A stretch of 64,000 nucleotides of DNA from Kineosporia babensis (GCF_021129305.1 NZ_JAJOMB010000010.1:186001-250000), one strand, 5' to 3'. Shown: positions 26,466 through 35,771, counted from the first letter of the stretch. Notes: generated from the sequence alone by a model not told the origin. A program made the numbers and translations.

Positions 26466-26690
26466 TCAGGCGGTCTCGGTGCTGCCGTTCATGTACGAGT
26501 GCCGCAGGTACTCCTGCACCGCCCGCTCGGGGACCCGGTAGGAGCGGCCGACTCGCATCGCGGCCAGCTCACCGGCATGCACCAGGCGGTAGACGGTCAT
26601 CTTCGACACCCTCATGATCCCGGCCACCTCGGCCACGGTGAGGAAACGTACTTCGAAATCTCCCCTGGGCAGGGCACGCACGGCGGTCAT
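26466..26690 (-). CDS. small MerR/excisionase-type HTH DNA-binding protein
   Basis: A 74-residue protein that is essentially one winged-helix domain: FLTVAEVAGIMRVSKMTVYR, then LVHAGELAAMRVGRSYRVPERAVQEYL. This HTH_17/excisionase-type fold is shared with BldC-like regulators, but the sequence is closer to the Rv0500A group next to proC. The ATG at 26690 follows a GGGGAG ribosome site. It lies 171 bp upstream of bS22 on the same strand. The target is unknown. Despite the family name nothing suggests a phage or integrase nearby. Confidence 0.88.
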   Translation of the reverse strand: MTAVRALPRGDFEVRFLTVAEVAGIMRVSKMTVYRLVHAGELAAMRVGRSYRVPERAVQEYLRHSYMNGSTETA

Positions 26691-26982
26691 CTGAGGTCTC
26701 CCCTCGGTCGGGCTGACAGTCCGAATCGAAGGCGTTCTGCCCTCTCGCGCCGGATGTCGACTTCGCTCCGGATACGTTCGGCAACGCCCCGTAACCAACC
26801 ATAGGTGTAAGTGAGCCTGAAGTGTGAATCGAGTTGCCGACTCGCCCGAATATCCGGGTACTCAGATCCTCCGAACTGCCCCTTTTTGCCACTCAACCCA
26901 CCGGTACGGGCTTCGTGTGCTCCAAAGTCCGACCTCGAACCCCGTTCGGGGGGCAGCGGGTCAGCAGAGAGTTACCGATGGG

Positions 26983-28164
26983 TCAGTCGAAGTAGGGGTC
27001 GAGCCCATGCAGCGGAAAGACCGCCTTACGGGTGGCCAGGACCACCCGGTCGATGGCATCGGCCGGGTCGTAGCCGGTACTCCAGGAGCGGTAGTCGGTG
27101 TTCGCGCCGTCGGTCATCCGCTGGGGTGCCGGACGACCGCAGCGCGCGTTCACGTATTCGCGCCAGCCGGCGGGCACGTCGGTGCCCGGCGGGATCGGCC
27201 GGTGCGCCGCGATACCGATCAGGTGTGACCAGGCTCGCGGCACCACGTCCACGATCTCGTAGCCCCCGCCGCCGAAGGCCACCCAGCGCCCGCCGGCGTA
27301 CCTATGGGCAAATTCGTGCAGCGCCTCGTAGGAGGCCCGCTGGCAGTCCAGCGAGAGCGCCAGGTGGGCCAGCGGGTCCAGGACGTGTGAATCGCACCCC
27401 TGCTGGGTCACCAGCACCTCAGGTTCGAAGGCCTCCAGCAGGGAGGGCACCACCGAGTGGAAGGCGCGCAGCCACCCCGCGTCGGAGGTACCCGGGGGAA
27501 GCGCCACGTTGACCGCCGTGCCCTGAGCCGCGTCGCCACCGAGATCCTCGGGGAAGCCGGTGCCGGGAAAGAGGACGCGGCCGTTCTCGTGCAGGGAGAT
27601 GGTCAGCACCCGGGGGTCGTCCCAGAAGATCTTCTCCACGCCGTCGCCGTGATGGACGTCCACGTCGACGTACGCCACACGCTTCGCCCCGGCGTCGAGC
27701 AGCGCCTGAATGGCCACCCCGATGTCGTTGTAGACGCAGAAACCACTCGCCGCGGCGGGCATGGCGTGGTGCATGCCGCCGGTGAAGTTGACCCCGTGCT
27801 CGGCCTGCCCCGACCAGACCGCGAGCGCTACCTCCCGGCTGGCCGCGCAGATCCGGCCGCTGGCCTCGTGCATGCCGGGGAAGGTGGGGTTGTCGGTGGA
27901 GCCCAGGCCGAACTTCAGGTCCGAGACCACGGGCCGGGTGGAGGCCCGGCGCACCGCCTCGATGTAGTCCGCGTCGTGCACGCTGAGCAGCAGCTCGTCG
28001 TCCGGCGGCTCGGCGCTGACCACGTGGACCCCGGCCGCGTCGAGCAGCCCCAGATCGGTGGCCAGCCGGGCGGTGAGCTCCAGCCGGATCGGGTGCATCG
28101 GGTGCTCGTCACCGAAGTCGTACCCGGTGAACGCCTCGTCCCAGACCAGCCGCAGTGCCTCCAC
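26983..28164 (-). CDS. acuC: AcuC-like histone deacetylase-family protein
   Basis: A 393-residue class II HDAC-fold amidohydrolase. In Bacillus, AcuC deacetylates acetyl-CoA synthetase; a lysine deacetylase role here is inferred. Motifs are HPMHPIRLELT near the start, the catalytic His pair in GGMHHAMPAAASGFC, zinc ligands in VDVDVHHGDGV and the downstream D in QQGCDSHVLDPL. The C-terminal GGGGYEIVDVV carries the Gly-rich active-site loop. The GTG at 28164 is chosen because TACGGT lies 7 nt upstream; the 60-residue longer ORF is not supported. Confidence 0.92.
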   Translation of the reverse strand: MEALRLVWDEAFTGYDFGDEHPMHPIRLELTARLATDLGLLDAAGVHVVSAEPPDDELLLSVHDADYIEAVRRASTRPVVSDLKFGLGSTDNPTFPGMHEASGRICAASREVALAVWSGQAEHGVNFTGGMHHAMPAAASGFCVYNDIGVAIQALLDAGAKRVAYVDVDVHHGDGVEKIFWDDPRVLTISLHENGRVLFPGTGFPEDLGGDAAQGTAVNVALPPGTSDAGWLRAFHSVVPSLLEAFEPEVLVTQQGCDSHVLDPLAHLALSLDCQRASYEALHEFAHRYAGGRWVAFGGGGYEIVDVVPRAWSHLIGIAAHRPIPPGTDVPAGWREYVNARCGRPAPQRMTDGANTDYRSWSTGYDPADAIDRVVLATRKAVFPLHGLDPYFD

Positions 28165-28171
28165 CCGCCCC

Positions 28172-28177
28172 ACCGTA
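28172..28177 (-). promoter_or_regulatory. -10 box of acuC (leaderless type)
   Basis: TACGGT on the minus strand, 7 nt before the GTG. Confidence 0.45.
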
Positions 28178-28210
28178 ATCGCTGCCGGGACGGCCCGCCC
28201 TACCGTCCGG

Positions 28211-29029
28211 TCAGAACTGTGAGAGCTGGGCCGACCGATTGCAGGCGGCCTCGATCGCCGACATGAAGGCGCCGCGCACCCGCTGGTCGTCGAGCAGCCG
28301 CACCGCCGCCGCGGTGGTCCCGCCCGGGCTGGTGACCTGCTCACGCAGGATGCTGGGGTGCTCGCCGGTCTGCCTGAGCATGGTCGCGGCGCCGAACAGG
28401 GTCTGCACCACCAGCTCGGTGGCGGTGGGCCGGGGCAGGCCGAGCAGGACGCCGGCCTCGATCATCGCCTCGGCCACGTAGAACACGTAGGCCGGGCCGG
28501 AACCGCTGACCGCCGTCACCGCGTCCTGGTAGCTCTCCGGCACCTGGAGCACCTTGCCGGTGGAGCTGAGCAGGTCCTGGGCGCGCTCGGTGTGCTCGGG
28601 AAGGCAGTGCGTGCCCGGGCTGAGCACCGACATGCCCTGGTCGACCAGCGACGGGGTGTTCGGCATGACCCGGATCACCGGAGTGCCCTCGGGCAGGCCG
28701 CCCTCGAGCGCGGCGATGGTCTGCCCGGCGGCCAGCGAGACCACCAGGGTGCCCGGGCGCAGGGCCGGGCCGATCTCGGCGAGCAGGCCGGCGATGTCGC
28801 GGGGCTTGACCGCCAGGAGCACCGTGTCGCCCCAGGCCGCGGCCTCGACGTTGGCCAGGACCTCGACGCCGTGCCGCTGCTTGAGTTCGGCAGCGCGTTC
28901 CGGGCGACGGGCCGAGACCACCACGTCGGCGGGCGCGCGGCCGGCGCGCAACAGCCCGGCCAGGATCGTGCCGCCCATGTTCCCGGCGCCCAGAATCGCG
29001 ACCCGGCCTGTCTTCACCTGCTCAACCAT
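28211..29029 (-). CDS. proC: pyrroline-5-carboxylate reductase ProC
   Basis: Final enzyme of proline synthesis: reduces P5C with NAD(P)H. The N-terminal dinucleotide motif is VAILGAGNMGGTILAGLLRAG. VIRVMPNTPSLV lies near 125, and the C-terminal signature AVTAVSGSGPAYVFY, then TSPGGTTAAAVRLL, is complete. It is 272 residues long from the ATG at 29029. Nearby in-frame ATGs at 29038 and 29041 are alternatives; none has a strong ribosome site. The start overlaps the end of the PucR-type gene by 8 bp. Proline catabolism genes lie just beyond that regulator, so synthesis and degradation are adjacent. Confidence 0.94.
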   Translation of the reverse strand: MVEQVKTGRVAILGAGNMGGTILAGLLRAGRAPADVVVSARRPERAAELKQRHGVEVLANVEAAAWGDTVLLAVKPRDIAGLLAEIGPALRPGTLVVSLAAGQTIAALEGGLPEGTPVIRVMPNTPSLVDQGMSVLSPGTHCLPEHTERAQDLLSSTGKVLQVPESYQDAVTAVSGSGPAYVFYVAEAMIEAGVLLGLPRPTATELVVQTLFGAATMLRQTGEHPSILREQVTSPGGTTAAAVRLLDDQRVRGAFMSAIEAACNRSAQLSQF

Positions 29030-30209
29030 GCGGGCCATCATGCCTGGCCAGCACTTCGCCCAGAGCCAGGCCCAGGTGCAGCCCGAGCCGCGCCTCACCT
29101 TCGTCGAGATCTACCCCGGCCAGCTGCTCGATCCGCTCCAGCCGGTAGTAGAGGGTCTGGCGATGGACCGACAGGGCGGCCGCGGTGCGGGCGGCGTTAC
29201 CCCCGTTGTCCAGCCAGACCAGGGCGGTACGGATCAGATCGGCGTCGGCCTTGGCGCGCAGCCGGGCGGCCGGGGTGCCGGAGATCAGGGCCTCGACGGC
29301 GGCGGCTCCCTGCCCGAGCACTCGGTAGATGCCGAGGTTGGCCCAGGTCAGAACCGAACCCAATTGGGGACGGGTCTGCGCCACGAGCGCTGCGAGCTCG
29401 GCTTGGTGGGCGGCTGCGGGAAGAACCGACTGCCAAAACCGGCCCGGCGCCTCCTGGTCGGAAACCTCGCCCCGTGGCTCAGCCGCACCCAACCGACCCG
29501 GTGCGCCCGACGTCCCCAATTGGGTTGGAACCAAGCACGACTCGCTTACCCCCGCCACCGCCCCCGACGGCAACTGCCGGGCCACCCGCCGGCTGATGAC
29601 TTCCGCGTCGGCCCCGGTCGGAACCGAAAGCACAGTGCGCCGCCGGGCCCCATCAGAAGTCCGGATCGCAGCAACGACAAACGGCTCCCCGGAAGCAAGC
29701 TCGCCCAGGGAGACCAAACGACGCCAGGCGAGCTCGTCCCCTTGCAGTAAGGCCTCGACCAACGCCGCCCGTTCATCGACAACACCCGCCCGGCGAGCCA
29801 GCAACGCCCCCGCCCGCTCGGCCAACGGCGCCGAACGGTTCAGCGCGTCCGCGTCTACCCCGGCAGCCGGTTCGACCACCCAGAAATAGCCATAGGTACG
29901 CCCGGAAGCCCGCACGGGGATGCAGACCCGGGCCGCGATCTGCCGGGACTCGTCCGCCGGGATCCGCACCGGAGCGGTGGCCGAGGCGATGCCGTGTTCC
30001 AGGAAATAGCTGCGTACCTGCGACGTCGCGGTCTTCCGCAAGATCGTCGCGGCGCGCACCTGATCTACGCCCTCGGGGCTCTGTGACCCGTAGGCCACCA
30101 GGGCGAATCCCAGGTCTTCGAGCACCGCCGGGGCGTGCAGCAGGTCCGAGACGTCATCGACCAGTTCCTGCAGCGCCCGGGAGTCCGGCTCGGCGGGGGC
30201 TGACGTCAT
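29022..30209 (-). CDS. PucR-family regulator, probably of the proline catabolic genes
   Basis: A 395-residue transcription factor. It has a GAF-like/PucR N-terminal sensory region and a C-terminal HTH_30 domain (NGGNAARTAAALSVHRQTLYYR, split as NGGNAARTAAAL and SVHRQTLYYRLERIEQL, near residues 345-375). It is divergent from proline dehydrogenase with 77 bp between starts. A PucR-type activator (PruC, Rv1186c) controls pruAB in mycobacteria, so the same role is likely here. The ATG at 30209 has neither a clear ribosome site nor a TANNNT box, so the start is moderately certain. proC follows with an 8-bp overlap. Confidence 0.88.
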   Translation of the reverse strand: MTSAPAEPDSRALQELVDDVSDLLHAPAVLEDLGFALVAYGSQSPEGVDQVRAATILRKTATSQVRSYFLEHGIASATAPVRIPADESRQIAARVCIPVRASGRTYGYFWVVEPAAGVDADALNRSAPLAERAGALLARRAGVVDERAALVEALLQGDELAWRRLVSLGELASGEPFVVAAIRTSDGARRRTVLSVPTGADAEVISRRVARQLPSGAVAGVSESCLVPTQLGTSGAPGRLGAAEPRGEVSDQEAPGRFWQSVLPAAAHQAELAALVAQTRPQLGSVLTWANLGIYRVLGQGAAAVEALISGTPAARLRAKADADLIRTALVWLDNGGNAARTAAALSVHRQTLYYRLERIEQLAGVDLDEGEARLGLHLGLALGEVLARHDGPHG

Positions 30210-30274
30210 CCCAGTACGACAATCGTCGGAACGGCTCGTGACATCTGCACATGGTGACACCCCAGCCTCGCTCC

Positions 30275-30280
30275 TAGCCT
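30275..30280 (+). promoter_or_regulatory. -10 box of the proline dehydrogenase gene (leaderless type)
   Basis: TAGCCT, 6 nt before the ATG at 30287; GTGACA 15 bp further up may serve as the -35. The 77-bp divergent region should also hold the regulator's binding site. Confidence 0.5.
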
Positions 30281-30286
30281 GGCCGT

Positions 30287-31210
30287 ATGCCGAAACTCCT
30301 GCTGGCCGCCGCACAGACCCGGCCAGTCCGGGCCTCCGTCAGCGCGCTGCCGATCAGCCGCAAGATGGTCCGCCGGTTCATCGCCGGGCCCGACGCCGCC
30401 TCCGCGCTGGAGGTCACCAGGACGCTGCGCGAGCAGGGTCTGGCCGTGACCCTGGACGTACTCGGCGAGGACGTGACGGATGCCTCGCAGGCCGCCGCCA
30501 CCGCTGCTGCTTACCGTTCGCTGCTGGCCGACCTGGCCGATGCCGACCTGGCCGACCGCGCCGAGGTCTCCGTAAAGCTCTCGGCCCTGGGTCAGGCTCT
30601 CGGCGCCGACGGTCACAAGATCGCCCTCGAGAACGCGGCATCGATCGCCGAGGCCGCAGCAGCCACCGGCACCACCATGACGCTGGACATGGAGGACCAC
30701 ACCACGGTCGACTCCACCCTGGGCATCCTGCAGGAACTGCGTACCCAGCACCCCTGGGTCGGCGCCGTGCTGCAGGCCGCGCTGTACCGCACCGAAGGTG
30801 ACTGCCGGGATCTGTCGAACGCCGGTTCGCGCGTACGGCTGGTCAAGGGTGCCTACGCAGAACCGGCTTCGGTGGCGCACCCCCGGAAGGCCGACGTCGA
30901 CGCCGCCTACCGCCGTTGCATGGAGATCCTGTTCAACGGCCAGGGCCACCCGATGATCGCCACGCACGACATGGCGCTGGTCGCCGAGGCCACCGCCACC
31001 GCGGCCCGGCTCGGCCGATCCCGCGAGAGCTGGGAACTGCAGATGCTTTACGGCATCCGCACCGATGAGCAGAAGACGCTCTCGGCCGCCGGGGTGGACG
31101 TGCGGGTGTACCTGCCGTTCGGCACCGACTGGTACGGCTACTACATCCGCCGCCTGGCCGAGCGCCCGGCGAACGTGTTCTTCCTGCTCCGCAACCTCAA
31201 GAACGCCTGA
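30287..31210 (+). CDS. proline dehydrogenase
   Basis: FAD enzyme that oxidises proline to P5C and feeds electrons to the quinone pool (PruB/PutA-type PRODH domain as a single protein). The 307-residue barrel shows VSVKLSALG near 87, LDMEDH near 136, RLVKGAYAEP near 185, MIATHDMALV near 225 and the C-terminal substrate motif YGYYIRRLAERPANV. Two conserved Arg in YIRRLAER bind the proline carboxylate. The P5C dehydrogenase gene follows after 27 bp, giving a complete proline-to-glutamate pathway. Confidence 0.96.
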   Translation: MPKLLLAAAQTRPVRASVSALPISRKMVRRFIAGPDAASALEVTRTLREQGLAVTLDVLGEDVTDASQAAATAAAYRSLLADLADADLADRAEVSVKLSALGQALGADGHKIALENAASIAEAAAATGTTMTLDMEDHTTVDSTLGILQELRTQHPWVGAVLQAALYRTEGDCRDLSNAGSRVRLVKGAYAEPASVAHPRKADVDAAYRRCMEILFNGQGHPMIATHDMALVAEATATAARLGRSRESWELQMLYGIRTDEQKTLSAAGVDVRVYLPFGTDWYGYYIRRLAERPANVFFLLRNLKNA

Positions 31211-31237
31211 AAAACCCTAGAACGAAAGGACGATTCG

Positions 31238-32866
31238 ATGGACGCGATCACGAAGGTCCCGGCTCCGGTCAACGAGCCGCCGCGCCCCTACACCGTCGGC
31301 AGCCCCGACCGGGCCGCGCTGGAGCCGGTGCTGAAGGAGATCTGGGAGACCCGCACCGAGATCACCAACTGGATCGACGGCCGGCCGGTGGCCGGTGGCG
31401 GCGACCTGGTCGAGGTGGTTGCCCCGTTCGAGAAGTCGCACGTTCTGGGCACTTTCCGGAACGCCACCGCCGAGGACACCGCCGCCGCCATCGCCGCCGC
31501 CAAGAAGGCCGCCCCGGCCTGGGCCGCGCTCTCGATCGACGACCGGGCCGCGATCCTGCTGAAGGCCGCCGACCTGCTCACCGGCAGCTGGCGCGCGGTG
31601 ACCAACGCGGTCACCATGCTCGGCCAGGCCAAGACCATCTACCAGGCGGAGATCGACGCGGTCTGCGAGCTGGCCGACTTCTGGCGCTTCAACGCGCATT
31701 TCGCCCGGCAGATCTACGCCGAGCAGCCGGCCGCCAACTCCCCCGGGATCTGGAACCGGCTGGACCACCGCCCGCTCGAGGGCTTCGTCTACGCGATCAC
31801 GCCGTTCAACTTCACCTCGATCGCCGCCAACCTGGCCACCGCACCCGCCCTGATGGGCAACACGGTGATCTGGAAGCCCAGCCCCACGCAGGCGCTTTCG
31901 GCCGAGTACACGATGCGGATGCTGCGCGCGGCCGGTCTGCCGCCCGGCGTGATCAACCTGGTGCACGGCGCCGGCCCGGAGGTCTCGTCCGTGGCGCTGG
32001 CCGACCCGGACCTGGCCGGCATCCACTTCACCGGTTCCACCGCCACCTTCCAGCACCTGTGGAGCGAGGTCGGCTCACGGATCACCGAGTACCGTTCCTA
32101 CCCGCGGATCGTCGGCGAAACCGGTGGTAAGGACTTCGTTCTCGCCCACCCCAGCGCCGACGTCGACGTGCTGCGCACCGCTCTGGTGCGAGGCGCCTTC
32201 GAGTACTCGGGCCAGAAGTGCTCCGCCGCTTCGCGGGCGTACGTGCCCCGCTCGGTCTGGACCCGACTGAAGGACGGGCTCGCGGACGTCACCAGTTCTC
32301 TGCCGGTAGGCCCGCCCACCGACTTCGCCAACTTCACCTCCGCCGTCATCGACGAGCGGGCGTTCGCCAAGCACAAGGCCGCTCTGGCCCGCGCCGCCTC
32401 CGCCGAAGGCGTGGAGATCCTGGCCGGTGGCAAGGTGGACGACAGCGTGGGCTACTTCGTCGAGCCGACCGTGCTGGTGGTCGACGACCCGGCCGACGAG
32501 GCGCTGAGCACCGAGTACTTCGGCCCGATCCTGGCCGTGCACGTGTTCGAGGACGAGGAGTTCGACGCGATCGCCGCCTCGATCTCGGCCACCTCGAAGT
32601 ACGCGCTGACCGGCGCGATCATCGCCCAGGACCGGCAGGCGGTGGCGGCCGCGGCCGAGGCCCTGCGGTTCGCGGCCGGCAACTTCTACATCAACGACAA
32701 GCCGACCGGTGCGGTGGTGGGGCAGCAGCCGTTCGGCGGCGCCCGCGCCTCCGGCACCAACGACAAGGCCGGGGCCCCGCAGAACTTGCAGCGGTGGACC
32801 TCGACCCGGTCGATCAAGGAGACGTTCGAGCCCGCCGTCGACTGGCGCTACCCGCACATGGGCTGA
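31238..32866 (+). CDS. pruA: L-glutamate gamma-semialdehyde (P5C) dehydrogenase
   Basis: NAD-dependent aldehyde dehydrogenase that converts P5C/glutamate semialdehyde to glutamate. The 542-residue ALDH4-type protein has YAITPFNFTSIAANL near 185, HFTGSTATFQHLW near 262, the catalytic Glu in IVGETGGKDF near 290, the catalytic Cys in YSGQKCSAASRAYVP near 328 and EYFGPILAVHVFED near 428. GAAAGGA precedes the ATG. It follows proline dehydrogenase and ends at a shared terminator hairpin. Confidence 0.96.
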   Translation: MDAITKVPAPVNEPPRPYTVGSPDRAALEPVLKEIWETRTEITNWIDGRPVAGGGDLVEVVAPFEKSHVLGTFRNATAEDTAAAIAAAKKAAPAWAALSIDDRAAILLKAADLLTGSWRAVTNAVTMLGQAKTIYQAEIDAVCELADFWRFNAHFARQIYAEQPAANSPGIWNRLDHRPLEGFVYAITPFNFTSIAANLATAPALMGNTVIWKPSPTQALSAEYTMRMLRAAGLPPGVINLVHGAGPEVSSVALADPDLAGIHFTGSTATFQHLWSEVGSRITEYRSYPRIVGETGGKDFVLAHPSADVDVLRTALVRGAFEYSGQKCSAASRAYVPRSVWTRLKDGLADVTSSLPVGPPTDFANFTSAVIDERAFAKHKAALARAASAEGVEILAGGKVDDSVGYFVEPTVLVVDDPADEALSTEYFGPILAVHVFEDEEFDAIAASISATSKYALTGAIIAQDRQAVAAAAEALRFAAGNFYINDKPTGAVVGQQPFGGARASGTNDKAGAPQNLQRWTSTRSIKETFEPAVDWRYPHMG

Positions 32867-32876
32867 ACCCGGAACT

Positions 32877-32918
32877 GCCGCTAGGGCTCAGGAACCCCTC
32901 GACCTGGGCCCTAGCGGC
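32877..32918. terminator. bidirectional hairpin between pruA and the isomerase gene
   Basis: Two 16-nt arms, GCCGCTAGGGCTCAGG and CCTGGGCCCTAGCGGC, pair with one G-U and a 10-nt loop. The right arm covers the last codons of the convergent isomerase gene, so it can stop transcription from both sides. Confidence 0.8.
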
Positions 32919-33753
32919 TGGTGGTGAGGTTGGCCGAGGCCAGGTGCTCGCGGGCGAAGGTCAGGCACTCGGACAGTTCGGCCTCGCGCTCGGCCCGGGT
33001 CCGGCACTTGCGGGTGTTCACCTCGACCGCCACCACGCCGGCCCAGTCCCACTCAGAGAGCAGGTCCAGCACCTCGCCGCAGGGCTGGGTACCGCGCCCG
33101 GGCAGCAGGTGCTCGTCCTTCGCCGAGCCCGCGCCGTCGGCCAGGTGGATGTGCGCCAGCCGCTGGCCCAGGGCCTTGGCCATCGCCAGCGAGTCGCCGC
33201 CGGCCGTGGCGGCGTGCGAGAAGTCCAGCGTGACGTGGCTGTACGGCTGCTCCAGCGGGTCCCAGCCGGGCGAGTAGGCCATCACCTCACGGCTGCGGGC
33301 GCGCCAGGGATACATGTTCTCCACCGCGATCGGCACCGCGAAGTGGTCGTTCATCCGGGTCACGCCGTCCACGAAGGCCGCGCCGTACTCCTTCTGCCAG
33401 CGGAACGGCGGGTGCGCCACCACGGCGCTCGCACCCACGTCCTCCGCCATCTGCACCGAGCGCTCCAGCTTCGCCCACGGCTCCTTGCCCCAGACCCGCT
33501 GAGTCACCAGCAGTGTCGGAGCATGCACGGAGAGCACGGGGACGCCGTAGTGCTGGGACAGCCGCTTCAGCGCACCGGTGTCCTGGCTGACCGGGTCGGT
33601 CCAGACCATCACCTCGACGCCGTCGTAGCCCAGACGCGCGGCGATCTCGAACGCGTCGGCACAGGACTCCGGGTACACAGAACTCGTCGACAGCGCGACC
33701 TTGGCTGCCTTACCCCGTGAAGCCTGTGCCCCACCATTGTTCGATAGGCCCAT
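32911..33753 (-). CDS. sugar phosphate isomerase/epimerase family (AP endonuclease 2-like) protein
   Basis: A 280-residue TIM-barrel protein of the xylose isomerase-like superfamily. [71 protein letters not shown] and the C-terminal VAVEVNTRK are the usual strand-end, metal-binding segments. The substrate is unknown; M. tuberculosis Rv0498 is the positional homologue. ATG at 33753 is supported by TACGCT 7 nt upstream. It lies next to ppx/gppA on the same strand, as in M. tuberculosis. Confidence 0.9.
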   Translation of the reverse strand: MGLSNNGGAQASRGKAAKVALSTSSVYPESCADAFEIAARLGYDGVEVMVWTDPVSQDTGALKRLSQHYGVPVLSVHAPTLLVTQRVWGKEPWAKLERSVQMAEDVGASAVVAHPPFRWQKEYGAAFVDGVTRMNDHFAVPIAVENMYPWRARSREVMAYSPGWDPLEQPYSHVTLDFSHAATAGGDSLAMAKALGQRLAHIHLADGAGSAKDEHLLPGRGTQPCGEVLDLLSEWDWAGVVAVEVNTRKCRTRAEREAELSECLTFAREHLASANLTTSR

Positions 33754-33760
33754 GCCGTTC

Positions 33761-33766
33761 AGCGTA
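33761..33766 (-). promoter_or_regulatory. -10 box of the isomerase-like gene (leaderless type)
   Basis: TACGCT on the minus strand, 7 nt before the ATG. Confidence 0.5.
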
Positions 33767-33830
33767 GTCACTCCCGCTGTGGGCGCTTGCCCACACCCAC
33801 CTCGCCCGCTTCGGCACTCACCCCTCCGGC

Positions 33831-34769
33831 TCAGAAGCCGGGGCCGGCCGCGCTCATCATGTCGTCGAGCCGGCGCAGGATCACGCCCTCGCGCAGCGCC
33901 CACGGGCTGATCTGCATGCTCTCCACGCCGAGCAGTTCCATCGCGGCCTCGGCCACCAGCGCACCGGCCAGAATCTGCCGGGCCCGGCCGATCGAGACGC
34001 TGGGCAACTCTGCCCTTTCGGCCTCGGTCATCGTGGCCAGGCGGGGAACCCACTCGGTCAGATCGGCCCGGCGCAGCACCCGGACCGGACTCTCGGCCGT
34101 CTCCGGGGCGCAGATCCGGGCCAGCGAGCGGAAGGTCTTGCTGCTGCCGACAGTCTGGTCCGGCGCACCGCTGCGGACCACGTCACGCACCACCCGGCCC
34201 AGCTCGGCCCGGACGTAGCGGCGCGCGGCGCGGATCTGGTCGGCGCTCGGCGGGTCCCCGACCAGCCGGTCCCGGGTCAGCCGGCCCGCGCCCAGGGGCA
34301 GCGAGATCGCCACGTCGGGCAGTTCGTCCAGGCCGGTGCCGATCTCCAGCGAGCCGCCGCCGATGTCCAGCACCAGCAGCCGCCCGGCCGACCAGCCGAA
34401 CCAGCGCCGCACCGCCAGGAAGGTGAGCCGGGCCTCGTCCCCGCCGCCCAGCACGTGCAGCTCGATACCGGTCTGCTTGCGCACCCGGGCCAGCAGTTCC
34501 TCGCCGTTGGGGGCGTCCCGAATGGCCGAGGTGGCGAACCCGATGACCTCCTCCACGCCCAGGTCCTCACCGATGGTCAGGCTGGACTCGACGAAGCGCA
34601 GCAGCGACTCCTCGGCCTGCGGGGAGATCCGGCCGTCCGCGTCCAACTGCTCGGCCAGCCGCAGTTCGATCTTGTGCGAGGAGGCCGGCAACGGCCGGGC
34701 CCCCGGATGAGCGTCCACCACCAGCAGATGCACCGTATTGGAACCCACATCGAGAACGCCCAGCCGCAT
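33831..34769 (-). CDS. Ppx/GppA exopolyphosphatase-family protein
   Basis: A 312-residue ASKHA-fold phosphatase that acts on polyphosphate and/or pppGpp; the homologue Rv0496 (Ppx1) is an exopolyphosphatase. Nucleotide-fold motifs are [17 protein letters not shown] at the N-terminus, the catalytic Glu region [13 protein letters not shown] near 108, [13 protein letters not shown] near 130 and [11 protein letters not shown] near 200. The ATG at 34769 begins the family's usual N-terminus and has TACTTT 6 nt upstream. The 114-residue longer ORF runs antisense to the next gene and is rejected. Confidence 0.93.
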   Translation of the reverse strand: MRLGVLDVGSNTVHLLVVDAHPGARPLPASSHKIELRLAEQLDADGRISPQAEESLLRFVESSLTIGEDLGVEEVIGFATSAIRDAPNGEELLARVRKQTGIELHVLGGGDEARLTFLAVRRWFGWSAGRLLVLDIGGGSLEIGTGLDELPDVAISLPLGAGRLTRDRLVGDPPSADQIRAARRYVRAELGRVVRDVVRSGAPDQTVGSSKTFRSLARICAPETAESPVRVLRRADLTEWVPRLATMTEAERAELPSVSIGRARQILAGALVAEAAMELLGVESMQISPWALREGVILRRLDDMMSAAGPGF

Positions 34770-34775
34770 CCTGCG

Positions 34776-34781
34776 AAAGTA
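34776..34781 (-). promoter_or_regulatory. -10 box of the ppx/gppA gene (leaderless type)
   Basis: TACTTT on the minus strand, 6 nt before the ATG. Confidence 0.45.
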
Positions 34782-34847
34782 CCTCACGATCCGGCCGCGA
34801 CCTGAGCCGATTAGCTCCCTTGCACCTGAGCAGGGGCCCGCAGGGCT

Positions 34848-34853
34848 TACATT
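34848..34853 (+). promoter_or_regulatory. -10 box of the acid-tailed cysteine protein gene (leaderless type)
   Basis: TACATT, 7 nt before the ATG at 34861. Confidence 0.5.
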
Positions 34854-34860
34854 GTCGGCC

Positions 34861-35763
34861 ATGCCCCATCCCCCCGCGCCGGAACTCGGACTCGACCCGG
34901 CCCGGCTCTGGCTCGAGTTCCCCGATCCGGAGCCCTCCGAAATCGTCGAAGACCCCGAGAATGTCGACGACGAAGACGAACTTGACGACGTCGTCGTGGA
35001 CTTCTCCGACTCCGCCGACGAGGAGGACGAGGAGGACGACGACGAGACCTTCGAGGACGAGGACCAGCCCGACCAGGTCTTCCGCTGCGACCTGACCTGG
35101 CTGACCTCCAACTACACCTGCATCTACGGCAGCGGCTGCGGGGGCATCTACGCCGACCGGCCGAACGACGGATGCTGCACCCTGGGTGCGCACTTCGCCG
35201 ACGAGGAGGACGAGGAGCGGGTCACCGAGGCGGTCAAGGGCCTGGACGCCGGCATCTGGCAGTTCGCCGACGAGGGCACCCGCGACGGCTGGACCGAGGT
35301 CGACCCGGAGGGCCAGCGCAAGACCCGGGTGTTCGAGGGCGCCTGCATCTTCCTGAACCGCCCGGGCTTCGCGGCCGGCGACGGCTGCTCGCTGCACAAG
35401 CTGGCCTGGGCCCAGGGCCGCGAGCCGCTGGAGCTGAAACCGGACGTCTGCTGGCAGCTTCCGATCCGCCGGTCCTACCGCACGATCGAGCGCCCGGACG
35501 GCACCAGCTACCTCGAGGTGACGATCAGCGAGTACGACCGCCGGGGCTGGGGCGCGGGCGGGCACGACCTGGACTGGTACTGCACCGGCAACCCGCAGGC
35601 CCACGTCGGCAGCCAGCCGGTGTACCGCAGCCTGAAGCCGGAACTGGTGGAGCTGATGGGCGAGGCTGCCTACGGGGTGCTGGCCCAGCACTGCGACCAG
35701 ATCACCGGGGCCCGCAAGCTGATCCCGCTCACCGTGCACCCGGCGACCGCCCGGGCCCGCTGA
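34861..35763 (+). CDS. conserved cysteine-containing protein with very acidic N-terminal tail
   Basis: A 300-residue soluble protein in two parts. Residues ~25-71 are almost all Asp and Glu (for example [17 protein letters not shown]) and should be disordered. The folded part starts near 73 and holds a Cys cluster: C76, C87, C93, C105 and C106, with more Cys in [18 protein letters not shown] and DVCWQL. The pattern loosely recalls DUF3109/YkgJ-type metal-binding proteins; this is tentative. It starts 91 bp from the divergent ppx/gppA gene and is followed after 8 bp by a methyltransferase. Confidence 0.82.
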   Translation: MPHPPAPELGLDPARLWLEFPDPEPSEIVEDPENVDDEDELDDVVVDFSDSADEEDEEDDDETFEDEDQPDQVFRCDLTWLTSNYTCIYGSGCGGIYADRPNDGCCTLGAHFADEEDEERVTEAVKGLDAGIWQFADEGTRDGWTEVDPEGQRKTRVFEGACIFLNRPGFAAGDGCSLHKLAWAQGREPLELKPDVCWQLPIRRSYRTIERPDGTSYLEVTISEYDRRGWGAGGHDLDWYCTGNPQAHVGSQPVYRSLKPELVELMGEAAYGVLAQHCDQITGARKLIPLTVHPATARAR

Positions 35764-35771
35764 GGCCGTTC

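Noticed and set aside
26466-26690. Sign of a prophage or integrative element (excisionase-like HTH)
   Set aside because: No integrase, attachment site or phage gene nearby; the same gene occupies a conserved housekeeping position in mycobacteria.
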